A stretch of DNA of 64,000 nt from Sagittula salina (GCF_017813235.1 NZ_JAGISH010000004.1:270299-334298), one strand, 5' to 3'. Numbered from the stretch's first letter, positions 43,788 to 53,777 are shown. Made by a program: numbers and translations. Notes: a model not told the origin generated them from the letters alone.

Positions 43788-45329
43788 ATGCCGATATTGA
43801 ACTGGCTGACACGGGACGAGGACATCCGCACGGCACAGCACGTGCCCTATCGCCTGCTGGAAGAGGTCCCGGACTTGTCGGCGGGCGACGTTGGCGCGGG
43901 CAATATGCTGATCCAGGGCGACAACCTGGAGGCGCTGAAGGCGCTGCTCCCCTTCTATGCCGGTCGGGTGAAATGCATCTATATCGACCCGCCCTACAAT
44001 ACGCGCTCCGCCTTCGAGCACTACGACGACAACCTCGAGCACACGCAGTGGCTGGCCATGATGTGGCCGCGACTGGAACTGCTCCGCGATCTTTTGGCCG
44101 AGGATGGCTCGATCTGGGTGTCTATAGACGACAACGAGGGGCATTATCTCAAAGTCATCATGGACGAAGTGTTCGGGCGACGAAACTTTATCGCCAATAC
44201 CCTCTGGCAAAAAGTATTTTCGCCGAAGAACACCGCGCGTCATTTTTCAGATGATCACGACCATATTCTCGTTTTCGCCCGCAATGCCGATAAGTGGGTG
44301 CCAAACCCAATGCCGCGTTCAGATCGAATGAACAAAGGTTACAAGAACCCGGACAATGATCCCCGCGGCCTTTGGACTTCTGGTGACGTTTCCGCACGAA
44401 ACTTCTACGGTGCGGGCCGATATGCAATCACGTGCCCCAGCGGCCGTGTAATCGCCGGCCCACCGAATGGCATGTATTGGCGCGTGTCGGAGGAACGGTT
44501 CTGGGAGATGGATCGCGACGGGAGGATCTGGTGGGGCAAAGACGGCAACAACACTCCTCGGATCAAGCGGTTCCTCACGGAAGTGAAGCAGGGCGTCGTT
44601 CCACAGACCTTGTGGATGAACACGGAGGTTGGAAACACTCAAGAGGCGAAGAAAGAAGTAGTCGCCCTCTTCGGTGAGGTTAACTTCATGACGCCGAAGC
44701 CCGAGCGCCTGATTCAACGCATCATCAACATTGCAACTGATCCGAACGACCTTGTGCTCGACTCCTTCCTTGGCTCCGGCACCACCGCCGCGGTCGCTCA
44801 CAAGATGAACCGCCGCTACATCGGAATCGAGATGGGCGAGCATGCCCACACCCACTGCGCGCCGCGCCTGCAGAAGGTCATCGACGGCGAACAGGGAGGC
44901 ATTTCGGAGAGCGCCGGCTGGAAGGGCGGCGGCGGTTTCCGCTTCTATCGGCTCGGCCCGCCCGTCTTCGACGAAGAGGGCCACATCCGGCAGGACATTC
45001 GCTTTCCAGTGCTGGCCGCGCATGTCTGGTTCTCGGAGACGGACAGGCCGTGGGATCGCAACGGCGACAGCCCACTGCTCGGCATCCAGGACGGCCGCGC
45101 CCATGCGTTGCTCTACAACGGCATCCTTGGCGACAAGCGGCCCGGTGGCGGCAACGTGCTGACCCGTGCGACCCTCGCCCTGATCCGGGAGGATATCGCC
45201 AAGCTGGCGCCAGAGTTCGACGGCCCGCTGACCGTCTATGGCGAGCAATCCCGGCTGACGCCCGCGACGCTCGACCGCGAGCGCATCACTTTCAAGCAGA
45301 CGCCCTACGACGTCAAAGCGCGGGCCTGA
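43788..45329 (+). CDS. Type III-like site-specific adenine DNA methyltransferase (Mod)
   Basis: A 513-residue beta-class amino-methyltransferase that adds methyl to adenine N6 within its recognition site. YIDPPYNTRSAFEHYDDN has the catalytic DPPY (about 66-69). DSFLGSGTTAAVAHKMNRRYIGIEM is the AdoMet-binding FxGxG motif (about 325), and its position after DPPY marks the beta class used by type III Mod subunits. The middle portion (about 150-290) is the target-recognition region, with KPERLIQRII just before motif I. It is followed after eleven bases by the restriction subunit gene. Recognition sequence unknown. Confidence 0.9.
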   Translation: MPILNWLTRDEDIRTAQHVPYRLLEEVPDLSAGDVGAGNMLIQGDNLEALKALLPFYAGRVKCIYIDPPYNTRSAFEHYDDNLEHTQWLAMMWPRLELLRDLLAEDGSIWVSIDDNEGHYLKVIMDEVFGRRNFIANTLWQKVFSPKNTARHFSDDHDHILVFARNADKWVPNPMPRSDRMNKGYKNPDNDPRGLWTSGDVSARNFYGAGRYAITCPSGRVIAGPPNGMYWRVSEERFWEMDRDGRIWWGKDGNNTPRIKRFLTEVKQGVVPQTLWMNTEVGNTQEAKKEVVALFGEVNFMTPKPERLIQRIINIATDPNDLVLDSFLGSGTTAAVAHKMNRRYIGIEMGEHAHTHCAPRLQKVIDGEQGGISESAGWKGGGGFRFYRLGPPVFDEEGHIRQDIRFPVLAAHVWFSETDRPWDRNGDSPLLGIQDGRAHALLYNGILGDKRPGGGNVLTRATLALIREDIAKLAPEFDGPLTVYGEQSRLTPATLDRERITFKQTPYDVKARA

Positions 45330-45340
45330 GGGGGCATCTG

Positions 45341-47977
45341 ATGAAACTGAAGCAATACCAGACCGATACTCTCTCCGTTCTCCGCCGGTTCTTCGAGGAG
45401 GCGCGCGTGGCGGGCCCGAAGGGCGCGTACGAGGCGATCACCAGGGAACCGGACCAGGCCAAGCGGCTCGGCCGGTACGGCGGCACCTACACGCCGCTCG
45501 CCGAGCTGCCGGCCGTTCCCTATGTCTGCCTGCGCCTGCCCACCGGGGGCGGCAAGACTATCCTCGGTGCCCACTCCATCGGCATCGCGCGCGACGCCTG
45601 GGTGGAGAAGGACTATCCGATGGTCCTGTGGCTGGTGCCGTCGAACACGATCCGACTTCAGACGGCCGAGGCGCTGAAGAACGCCCGCCACCCCTATCGG
45701 CAGGCGCTGGACGAGGCCTTCGACGGCCGGGTGCGCGTGTTTGACATCGCGGACTTCACGCATATCCGCCCGCACGACATCCGCGACTATTGCTGCATCG
45801 TCGTGGGCACGATCCAGACGCTGCGGGTCTCGAACACCGAGGGTCGGAAGGTCTATTCCCACAACGAGAACATGGAGCCGCACTTCACGGCGCTGCCCAA
45901 GACCCTGCCGGGGCTGGAAACGCTCGAAGGCGGCGGCGTGAAGTTCTCCTTCGCCAATCTGATGCATGTTCATCGGCCGTTGATGATCGTGGACGAGGCG
46001 CACAACGCGGTCACCGGCCTGACGCGCGAAATGCAGGCGCGGGTCAATCCGTCGGCGATCATCGAGTTCACGGCGACGCCGCGGCTCAACTCGAACATCC
46101 TGCACAGCGTAACGGCGCAGGAGCTGAAGCTCGAGGAGATGATCAAGCTGCCGATCATGCTGTCCGAGCACGACACCTGGCAGAACGCTGTGAACGGGGC
46201 GATTGCGTCACGGGCGTCGCTGGCTGAGGAAGCCGAGAAGGACACGGCGTACATCCGACCCATCGTCCTGTTCCAGGCGCAGCCCAAGAACCAGGAGGTG
46301 ACGGTCGAGGTGCTGAAGAAGCACCTGATGGAGGTCGAGCAGATCCCCGAACACAAGATCGCCGTGGCTACCGGCGATCAGCGCGAATTGGATGGCATCA
46401 ACCTGTTCGATCCGAAATGCCCGATCGAATACGTCATCACCGTCGAGGCGCTGAAGGAGGGCTGGGATTGTTCCTTCGCCTATGCGTTCTGCTCGGTCTC
46501 CCGGATCCAGAGCGCGGTGGACGTCGAGCAGTTGCTGGGGCGCGTCCTGCGGATGCCTTATGCCAAGCGCCGCAAGGCCGAGGATCTGAACCGCGCCTAT
46601 GCGTTCCTGTCGGAGCCGTCGTTCGGCGAGGCGGCGCGGTCGCTGGCCGACAAGCTGGTGGCCATGGGTTTCGAGGAGGATGAGGCGCTCGACAACATCG
46701 AACCGGCGCAGACGTCGCTCGATGCCGATACCGGCCTGTTCGGCCCGCGCGACAAGCCGAAGCCGACTTTCAAGCACACGGTGACGGCGACACCTGAGGT
46801 GGTTGCCGAACTGAAGAAGCGCGAAGGGGTGAGCGTTCGCGAAACCGACGATGGGAAGGTCGAGATCGCCGTCACGGGGCGTGTTGACGGAGGCCTCGAA
46901 AAGGCAATCGCCGAGGCCCTCCCCGAGACCGAACGAACTGGGTTCTCGGCGGCCGTCACCAAGTATCGCGTCGAAGTGAAGGACCAGCTATCGCCTGCAG
47001 AACAGGGCGAGGCGTTCGAGGTCCCGCGCCTGGTGTCCGAGATCCAGGGCGAGTTCGAGTTCGCTGACACCGACGTGTTCATGGAATTCCACGACTGGTC
47101 GCTGCTCGACCACTCGTCGAAACTGGGTGAAGGCGAATTCGCAATCCGCGAGACGGCGCGCAGCTTCGAAATCGACCTCGACGGCAGCCGCATCACGTAC
47201 CAGTTCGCCGACGAAGAAGAGCAGCTGGCGCTCGACGTCGACGTCGAAGGGTGGACACCGGAGGCGCTGGTGCTCTGGCTCGACCGGCAGGTGCGGCAGC
47301 CGGACATCCATCAGAGCGAACTGCTCCGCTGGCTACGCGACCTGGTCGGCCACCTGATCACCATACGCGGCATGCACATCGCGGCGCTGATGCGGTGCAA
47401 GTTCATCCTCGCCCGCAAGGTCCGCGAGAAGCTCGCCGCCATCCGTCAGCAGGAACGCGATGGCGTCTACCAGCGGTATCTTTTCGCCCCGGAGGCCAAG
47501 GTCGACGTGTCCTTCGACCAAGCTTTTTCGTTCAAGGACGGGATGTACTGGGATCAGCGCCGGTATCGTGGGCGCTGGAAACCTCGTAAGCATTTCCTTG
47601 GGCCGGACCATGTACCTGCTTTCGACGGGGCCGAGAACGGCGAAGAATTCCAATGCGCGCAAGCCATCGACAGCTTGCCGGGCCTCAATTTCTGGATCCG
47701 CAACGTGGCCCGCCACCCCAACTCGTTCTGGTTGCCGACGGCCGCGGACAAGTTCTATCCGGATTTCGTGGCTCAGTTGGAGGACGGCCGACTGCTCGTT
47801 GTGGAGTACAAGGGCGCCCACATCGCCGATGGCCCCGACACCGCCGAAAAGCGGACCATCGGTCAGCTATGGGAGAGGACAAGTAGTGAGAGGGGCCTGT
47901 TCATTGTGGTCGAGAGAACCGTCGATGGACTGGGCATGCGTGATCAGATCATCGGGAAACTCAGCGCCCACATCTAA
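45341..47977 (+). CDS. Type III-like restriction helicase-nuclease (Res)
   Basis: An 878-residue DEAD/DEAH superfamily 2 protein. LRLPTGGGKTILGAHSIGIA is Walker A (about residue 67), IVDEAHNAVTG the DEAH-type motif II (217), EFTATPR motif III, and VEALKEGWDCSFAYAF with VEQLLGRVLRMPYAKRR the C-terminal motor domain. The C-terminus has a PD-(D/E)xK nuclease, FYPDFVAQLEDGRLLVVEYKGAH (about 806-823). Mod plus helicase-nuclease is the type III restriction layout. The start at 45341 is the first ATG after Mod. Cuts unmodified foreign DNA after translocation, by family. Confidence 0.9.
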   Translation: MKLKQYQTDTLSVLRRFFEEARVAGPKGAYEAITREPDQAKRLGRYGGTYTPLAELPAVPYVCLRLPTGGGKTILGAHSIGIARDAWVEKDYPMVLWLVPSNTIRLQTAEALKNARHPYRQALDEAFDGRVRVFDIADFTHIRPHDIRDYCCIVVGTIQTLRVSNTEGRKVYSHNENMEPHFTALPKTLPGLETLEGGGVKFSFANLMHVHRPLMIVDEAHNAVTGLTREMQARVNPSAIIEFTATPRLNSNILHSVTAQELKLEEMIKLPIMLSEHDTWQNAVNGAIASRASLAEEAEKDTAYIRPIVLFQAQPKNQEVTVEVLKKHLMEVEQIPEHKIAVATGDQRELDGINLFDPKCPIEYVITVEALKEGWDCSFAYAFCSVSRIQSAVDVEQLLGRVLRMPYAKRRKAEDLNRAYAFLSEPSFGEAARSLADKLVAMGFEEDEALDNIEPAQTSLDADTGLFGPRDKPKPTFKHTVTATPEVVAELKKREGVSVRETDDGKVEIAVTGRVDGGLEKAIAEALPETERTGFSAAVTKYRVEVKDQLSPAEQGEAFEVPRLVSEIQGEFEFADTDVFMEFHDWSLLDHSSKLGEGEFAIRETARSFEIDLDGSRITYQFADEEEQLALDVDVEGWTPEALVLWLDRQVRQPDIHQSELLRWLRDLVGHLITIRGMHIAALMRCKFILARKVREKLAAIRQQERDGVYQRYLFAPEAKVDVSFDQAFSFKDGMYWDQRRYRGRWKPRKHFLGPDHVPAFDGAENGEEFQCAQAIDSLPGLNFWIRNVARHPNSFWLPTAADKFYPDFVAQLEDGRLLVVEYKGAHIADGPDTAEKRTIGQLWERTSSERGLFIVVERTVDGLGMRDQIIGKLSAHI

Positions 47978-48112
47978 AGGACGTAATCGCGAAGGTAGAC
48001 AAGTCATGCGTGCTAAGCGGTCAATCCGGAAATGCTGTAACCCTATCAAGTCACCGCTATTCGAGCTCGATAATCACCACGGAAGGGACCTAGCCACTCG
48101 CAACCCTAGCGA

Positions 48113-51100
48113 GTGGGACCTATTCCTGATGACATGACAGGCCCCGCCTCACACGACCGACATGGCTCCAACGCCGGGCGCGGCTTCCGCTTCCAAGACG
48201 CGGTTGCCGCCTTGCTGGCTGTGCGTGTCTGGGCGGGGATCGATGCGCCGGCGACGATTATCCCCGAGGGCAACGACGACATCGAGCGGAGAGGATCCAA
48301 TCGTACATGGCTGGTCCAGGTGAAAAGCCGACGCGAGCACATGGGCGAGACACCCCTCGCCACTGCCCGCGACTATGTGAAGGACCTGTGGACCCGCCAT
48401 GAAAAGTTTACGCCGGCTCCCGGAACGCTCGAACTGATCCTGGAGAGACCGATCGTCGACCATCCGCCCCAGGCCGACAACACGATTGCCCCGAACGCCC
48501 GCCTCAGGTCTAGGCTTCCTGGTGGCGCGCTTGGCAAAGCCCTGCTCGCCAAGACGATCATCCAGCACGTCCCGGAACCGCACGAGGTGGCTATAGCAAC
48601 GATCGTCGCGAAGACGGGCTGCAGCCCGCTGACTGCACAAATCTGCTTCGCGCAGTTGCTCGTCGAGATCGGGAACCTATCCAACCAGAACGGCCGTCTG
48701 CAGTCAGCGGACTATCGGGGGCTTTCCGCGAGCGACACGGATTCTGTCATCACCACCACGCTCGAGGCGGTCGACATCGATGCGATCGAGCAGGCGATAT
48801 TGGATGGCGCTTGCGAGCCCGTCGACTTCCTGACGCCTCTCGACGACCCCGAGTTCTACCTCGGCGTTGATGTCCAGGCCGGCCACGTGGCCGCAGGACT
48901 AGTCGTCCCGCGAGCCGAACCCGAGGCGGGACTGGCACATGGGCTTGAGCTCCGCCGCGCCGCGCTCGTAGTCGGACCGTCGGGTGCTGGCAAGTCAGCC
49001 ATCATGTGGCAGACCGCCCATGGTCTTCGGCACACGGTGCGATGGTATCGGCTACTTCGCATCGAGCAGCGCGATCTACCTAACTTGCGTCGGCTGCTCC
49101 GAGCGCTGCGCGCCAGTGCCGACGCGCCAGTTGGGTTTGTCGTGGACGACATCGGCCGGCGCGGCGCCGAGGGATGGGATGCGCTCACCCGCGAACTCAA
49201 CACGATCCCGGGCGCCTTGTTGCTCGGCTCAATCCGCGAGGAGGACCTCTTCCTACTCGAAGGTCGCTCGCGTGCAGCAGAGATCCGGGCCGAGCCAGAC
49301 AACGACCTAGCGAAGCGCATCTTCGACGAGCTCAATCGGAGTGGGAAGACCCAGTGGGGCGGGTGGCGCGAGCCCTGGGCGCTGAGCAATGGCCTCGTCC
49401 TCGAATACACACACATCCTGAGCGCCGGGGAGCGCTTCGAGCAAACGCTGAGCGAGCAGGTTGACGCTCGGCTGCGTGACCAGGAGCGCACAACCGAGCT
49501 CGCGACGTTGCGGATTGTGTCACTTGCCGCCGCCTCCGGCGCGGCCGTCGACCCGCGGCAACTTCCGCAGGTTTTGGAGTTCTCGGCGGACAGCATCGCG
49601 CGTGGACTGCGGCGCCTGGTTGAGGAACATCTTGTGCGCGACGGTGGGGACAGCCTCCTCACAGGCCTACACCAGCTTCGCTCCGCCGAACTCGTCCGTC
49701 TTACGCACCGGAATGTGCCCCCCTTCATTGGTGACACCTTTGCACAGGCGGTGCGCTCGGTGCCCGCCGTGAACGTCGAGCAACTGATCGCTGACTCCGT
49801 GCGCCACCGGGGCGTATCGACGGCAGACGCTGTGGGGATTGTTGCCGAGCACATTCGGCAGAGCCCTGGCATTGCTACCCTTTCGGCCGCCTTGCGCGGG
49901 TTCGGAACCGTTCGGATCGCGACAGCGGTCGATCAGTGGCTCGAGACTCCCGAGGTTCGGGCGCTTCCGGCAACGCAGATCGGTACCGCGATGATGCTGA
50001 GCTTCGCTGGCACCTCGCCTTCCGGCATTAACGAGAATCTAGCGCGCGCGACGGAGGCTGGAGCTCGGCTCGCCGAGCTACGCGAGGAGTATGTCAACGA
50101 TCCGCGCACGGCTTTGCTTGAAGCGCTGCCCCAAAGCACCTTGGCCGCCGTGATCACGCCCGTGGCCGATGTCGTAGGACTGGATCAGTTGCTGTCGGCC
50201 CTGATGGGCTTGCCTCTCCACCCCAAACTCGCTGACGCGCTGACATCCAGGCCTGCGGACCTTCTCGGGGCACCGTTCGATCCGGTAGTGCGATTGCTAG
50301 GCTCGCTGGCGGCCATCGATCGCGAACGGGCAGTCGCCTGGGTCGACGCCGCCGGCGCAGAAGCGTTGATCGCCCGCATACCCTCTGAGATCCCTTGGGC
50401 GGTCCAGCCCTTGTTGGAGAATGCACCTGAAGGAAGCTTAATACGAGTCGACCACTACCACCTCGGCATCCCCGGCGCCGACAACGCCCACGACGAGGTC
50501 GTGCGGCTCTGCGAAGCGGCGCTTGCCCTGTCCCCTCGATCCGACGTTGCCGCCTCGTCGGCGATTCTTCCTAACGGAGAGCTCGCAAGTTTCGCAGGCC
50601 ATAACCTTGCCGAGAAACGGATACCCCGCGCCAACCTACCTCCGGCAGCGCTGCCGGCGTGGAACCGTCTCTGGGGCGAGACCATCGGAGCACGCATCGC
50701 GACGACGAGCCAGACGGCTTATCTCGCGGCTGCCTCCCAGCTACTCGACCGACTGGTCCCGGCACTACAGCGCATCATCAACACGATCCTGATCGGCAAG
50801 AGCGTGGTAGACGCCCAGCTCACCGCCGCGAATGCCGTTCACGATGCCGCGCGCGAACTCACTCCGCCGAACGTGGTAGCCGTCGGCGCAGAAAAGGACA
50901 CGCAGGGGGTTCACGTCACGCCGCTTCAGAACGTTCTTTTCTCGGCGAGCACCGACGTAATTCGCCGCTTCCATCAACTGCCGAACGGAGCACCGGCCTT
51001 CATTGGCTGGATGGCCTCGTTGATAGACAACGTCGACAACGCCTATGCGAACGAGCCTTGGCATCTGATCGGTGGCCCCCCAGCGTCGCTCGGTAGGTTG

Positions 51101-51946
51101 CGGGAGATGCTCGTGGCGATCAGGAACATTGCCGGCGATGTAGCTGGCGGGACCTACCCTCCTTCGTTGAAGCACCGCGCCTTGATTGGTCAGGCGCGGC
51201 CGAACAACGCGCTGCGCCTCATCGGCACCCGCGTCGCTGCTGCAATGGGCGCCGGTCGCACTCGTTTCGCGAACGAGCTGAGGGATGCTCTCGCCGACCA
51301 AGGTATCACGGCGCAGGTCCGAGCGCTCGAGGCAACGGACGCGATCGTTCCCTGGCCGCCGAGCGAGATGGCCGTGCTGATCCCGATCGACAGTCTCGAG
51401 GAGCTTGAGGTTTTCGACGTCGCGGCTAACGCTGCCCGCGCCGCCGCCCACGAATATATGAACATCACCGCCATTCCGGTGATTGGAGGCCGCCTCGCAC
51501 CGACCTGGGGCAAGTCGGGCCACAGTCTCATGGTCAACCTCTTCGACCGTGCCGCGGAATGGCCTGCCCGCCTCGGGATGCCGGCCTTCATGCCGATCGC
51601 TTCCGCCTTGTTCGACGCCGTCGCGGCATCCGCTGCTTCACTGCAGTCAATGGACCACCTCAGCCTTGGCATCGACGGTCGGCCGAGTGCAGAGATCGAT
51701 GCGCGTGCAGCGCTTGAAGATCAACTCGCAAGCGGACGCGACGAACTGGCCTCATTGACCGCACCGCTGGGCACCGACCTGGCGGAAGCGGCTGCGAATT
51801 GCATTGATGAGATCCGCTTCGGCGAGATGAACTACATTGACGCCTCGCATTCGGCCATGAATGGTCGCGAGGTCGCGGAACTGATGCTGCTGGTCAGCTT
51901 GCTACGCATCCGACTCGATCAAGCGGAGATCGATGCGATTGAATAA
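48113..51946 (+). CDS. Large protein with Cap4/DUF4297-like nuclease and P-loop NTPase domains, probable defence factor
   Basis: A 1277-residue protein (or 1270, if ATG 48134 is used). N-terminal GFRFQDAVAALLAVRVWAG, then EGNDDIERRG and WLVQVKSRREH, resemble the DUF4297/Cap4 restriction-like nuclease (E-D...QxK). A P-loop, LVVGPSGAGKSAIMWQ (about 284-299), and PVGFVVDDIGRRG (Walker B, about 339) form an NTPase domain of STAND type. Residues from about 500 to 1277 are helical, Ala/Leu rich, like a TPR/sensor region. Nuclease + NTPase + long helical C-terminus is the plan of Avs-like antiphage sensors, but I know of no exact match. It follows the restriction genes by 135 bases. GTG 48113 has no strong ribosome site. 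Function is inferred. Confidence 0.65.
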   Translation: MGPIPDDMTGPASHDRHGSNAGRGFRFQDAVAALLAVRVWAGIDAPATIIPEGNDDIERRGSNRTWLVQVKSRREHMGETPLATARDYVKDLWTRHEKFTPAPGTLELILERPIVDHPPQADNTIAPNARLRSRLPGGALGKALLAKTIIQHVPEPHEVAIATIVAKTGCSPLTAQICFAQLLVEIGNLSNQNGRLQSADYRGLSASDTDSVITTTLEAVDIDAIEQAILDGACEPVDFLTPLDDPEFYLGVDVQAGHVAAGLVVPRAEPEAGLAHGLELRRAALVVGPSGAGKSAIMWQTAHGLRHTVRWYRLLRIEQRDLPNLRRLLRALRASADAPVGFVVDDIGRRGAEGWDALTRELNTIPGALLLGSIREEDLFLLEGRSRAAEIRAEPDNDLAKRIFDELNRSGKTQWGGWREPWALSNGLVLEYTHILSAGERFEQTLSEQVDARLRDQERTTELATLRIVSLAAASGAAVDPRQLPQVLEFSADSIARGLRRLVEEHLVRDGGDSLLTGLHQLRSAELVRLTHRNVPPFIGDTFAQAVRSVPAVNVEQLIADSVRHRGVSTADAVGIVAEHIRQSPGIATLSAALRGFGTVRIATAVDQWLETPEVRALPATQIGTAMMLSFAGTSPSGINENLARATEAGARLAELREEYVNDPRTALLEALPQSTLAAVITPVADVVGLDQLLSALMGLPLHPKLADALTSRPADLLGAPFDPVVRLLGSLAAIDRERAVAWVDAAGAEALIARIPSEIPWAVQPLLENAPEGSLIRVDHYHLGIPGADNAHDEVVRLCEAALALSPRSDVAASSAILPNGELASFAGHNLAEKRIPRANLPPAALPAWNRLWGETIGARIATTSQTAYLAAASQLLDRLVPALQRIINTILIGKSVVDAQLTAANAVHDAARELTPPNVVAVGAEKDTQGVHVTPLQNVLFSASTDVIRRFHQLPNGAPAFIGWMASLIDNVDNAYANEPWHLIGGPPASLGRLREMLVAIRNIAGDVAGGTYPPSLKHRALIGQARPNNALRLIGTRVAAAMGAGRTRFANELRDALADQGITAQVRALEATDAIVPWPPSEMAVLIPIDSLEELEVFDVAANAARAAAHEYMNITAIPVIGGRLAPTWGKSGHSLMVNLFDRAAEWPARLGMPAFMPIASALFDAVAASAASLQSMDHLSLGIDGRPSAEIDARAALEDQLASGRDELASLTAPLGTDLAEAAANCIDEIRFGEMNYIDASHSAMNGREVAELMLLVSLLRIRLDQAEIDAIE

Positions 51947-51953
51947 AACCCGC

Positions 51954-51999
51954 AGCGCGAGCCGCTGCTCAGAGTGGCCGCTCGACCATCACCTGGTCG
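51954..51999. other. Paired short hairpins after the nuclease-NTPase gene
   Basis: CAGCG-cgagc-CGCTG (51954-51968) and GACCA-tcacc-TGGTC (51983-51997) lie just beyond the gene's stop at 51946 and face the recombinase-module stop at 52072. They could act as a terminator, or be part of a recombination site. No T-run follows. Confidence 0.35.
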
Positions 52000-52071
52000 A
52001 TGTCCGCTTCAAGCCAAATTCGGTCGTCCAGCTGGGGTCTGGCGGCTTCAGAAAGCAGGCTGCCACAGCAA

Positions 52072-52455
52072 TCAGGTGAGGTTCTGTAGCTGCTCGATCC
52101 ACCCCATTGAAAATGGCTCCAACATCCGCGCCAACGTCACCTCTGGCCGCTGCCTGCCGTCCAAGATCGCCTCAACGATGTCGGGCGCGAGCAGGCTCAG
52201 GCGCAGGACGCGCGTCATGTAGGAGAGCGCGATGCCTTCGCGATCCGCGAGCTCGGCGATTGTTGCGTACTCACCCGACTCCAACATCCGCTTCCATCGG
52301 AACGCGCGCGCCAGAGCCTTGATCAGCGTGTTTTCGGTCCGGCGCGGCTGCACGGCACCGTCCGGCATCTGCATCTCCTTCCGCCCACCGCGCTTCACGA
52401 CGCGAAATGGGACGTGGAGCGTCACGGTGTCGGTGATCGGTGCGCCGAGTGTCAT
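52072..52455 (-). CDS. Small HTH protein coupled to the serine recombinase
   Basis: A 127-residue protein with ATIAELADREGIALSYMTRVLRLSLLAPD, a ParB/KorB-like helix-turn-helix, after a basic N-terminal part (HVPFRVVKRGGRKEMQMPDG). Its start at 52455 overlaps the recombinase stop by four bases (ATGA), so it is made with that enzyme. Large serine integrases need a recombination directionality factor, usually a small DNA-binding protein; this gene is a candidate, by position only. It is the last of four overlapping minus-strand genes. Confidence 0.65.
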   Translation of the reverse strand: MTLGAPITDTVTLHVPFRVVKRGGRKEMQMPDGAVQPRRTENTLIKALARAFRWKRMLESGEYATIAELADREGIALSYMTRVLRLSLLAPDIVEAILDGRQRPEVTLARMLEPFSMGWIEQLQNLT

Positions 52456-53777
52456 GCTGCGGCCTCGATATCGCCGGCCAGCAACTCGCGCGTGAGGCCA
52501 CGAAGGCCGTCCACGCGTAGCCGGACGTTCAAGCCATCCACGCCGATGTCGACGCGCTCGACCAGCAGCGCCACGATGCGGGCCTGCTCGGCGGGGAAGA
52601 GTTCGTCCCAAAGTGGGTCGAGTTGCTGCAGGGCTGCGCAGGCGTCGGCCTCGTTGATGTCGTCTTCCAGCGTCCGCGCCGCTCTGAACGTCCCCGCCAC
52701 GATCTCGGGCTGGCGGAACACGGCGCGGAGCTGGTCGATGACGGCGGCCTCGATCTCGCCAGCCGGCACGCGGCCGACCGGGCAAGACCCGGCGCCATGC
52801 TTCAGCACCGTCTGGCTGACGTAGTAGCGGTAGAGCTTGTCGCCCTTGCGGGTGTGGGTCGGCGAGAAAGCCGCGCCATCGGGGCCGAACAGCAACCCCT
52901 TCAGCAGCGCAGGCGTGTCGGCGCGGGTGCGCGCGGCACGCTTGCGGGGGCTCTCCTGTAGGATGGTGTGAACCTTATCCCAAGTCTCGCGGTCGATGAT
53001 CGCGTCGTGCTCGCCGGGGTAGCTCTCGCCCTTGTGCACCGCCTCGCCGATGTAGGCGCGGTTATTGAGCATCCGGTACAGGTACTTCTTGTCTATCCGG
53101 TTGCCGCGGGGCGTGCGGATGCCGCGTTTGGCGACCTCCCGCGCCAGTTCCGTACCCGATCCGATCTCATGGAAGCGGGCGAAGATCCAGCGGACGTGCT
53201 CAGCGTGCTCTTCGTCGACCACCAGCTTCCGGTTCTCGACGCAATAGCCGTAGGGCGGCACCCCGCCCATCCACATGCCCTTCTTGCGGCTGGCGGCGAC
53301 CTTGTCGCGGATGCGTTCGGCGGTGACCTCGCGCTCGAACTGGGCGAAGCTGAGCAGGATGTTCAGCGTCAGCCGGCCCATGGAGGTGGTTGTGTTGAAG
53401 GACTGGGTCACCGAGACGAAGGTCACACCGTTGCGGTCAAACACCTCGACCAGTTTCGCAAAGTCGGCGAGCGAGCGGCTGAGGCGGTCGATCTTGTAGA
53501 CGACGACCACGTCGACGAGCCCGTCCTCGATGTCCTCCAGCAGTCGCTTCAGGCCGGTCCGTTCCAGAGTCCCACCCGAGATGCCGCCGTCGTCATATTG
53601 ATCGCGGACGAGCACCCAGCCCTCGGAGCGCTGGCTGGCGATGTAAGCCTCGCAGGCCTCCCGCTGGGCGTGGAGCGAGTTGAACTCCTGCTCCAGCCCT
53701 TCCTCGGACGACTTGCGCGTGTAGATCGCGCAGCGCTGCTTCCGGATAATTCCTGATTTCGCAGGGGCCTTTGTCAT
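52452..53777 (-). CDS. Large serine recombinase (site-specific integrase)
   Basis: A 441-residue serine integrase. The catalytic domain has IYTRKSSEEGLEQEFNSLHA with nucleophile Ser23, DGGISGGTLERTGLKRLLED, VYKIDRLSRSL, and LNILLSFAQFEREVTAERI. A recombinase domain follows (GYCVENRKLVVDEEHAEHVR) and then LNNRAYIGEAVHKGE. The zinc-ribbon loop region is GLLFGPDGAAFSPTHTRKGDKLYRYY, where the usual paired cysteines are replaced, and the C-terminus is a coiled coil (ADACAALQQLDPLWDELF). The start at 53777 overlaps the DUF2924-like gene's stop. It probably moves the mobile unit that contains it; attachment sites are not identified. Confidence 0.9.
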   Translation of the reverse strand: MTKAPAKSGIIRKQRCAIYTRKSSEEGLEQEFNSLHAQREACEAYIASQRSEGWVLVRDQYDDGGISGGTLERTGLKRLLEDIEDGLVDVVVVYKIDRLSRSLADFAKLVEVFDRNGVTFVSVTQSFNTTTSMGRLTLNILLSFAQFEREVTAERIRDKVAASRKKGMWMGGVPPYGYCVENRKLVVDEEHAEHVRWIFARFHEIGSGTELAREVAKRGIRTPRGNRIDKKYLYRMLNNRAYIGEAVHKGESYPGEHDAIIDRETWDKVHTILQESPRKRAARTRADTPALLKGLLFGPDGAAFSPTHTRKGDKLYRYYVSQTVLKHGAGSCPVGRVPAGEIEAAVIDQLRAVFRQPEIVAGTFRAARTLEDDINEADACAALQQLDPLWDELFPAEQARIVALLVERVDIGVDGLNVRLRVDGLRGLTRELLAGDIEAAA

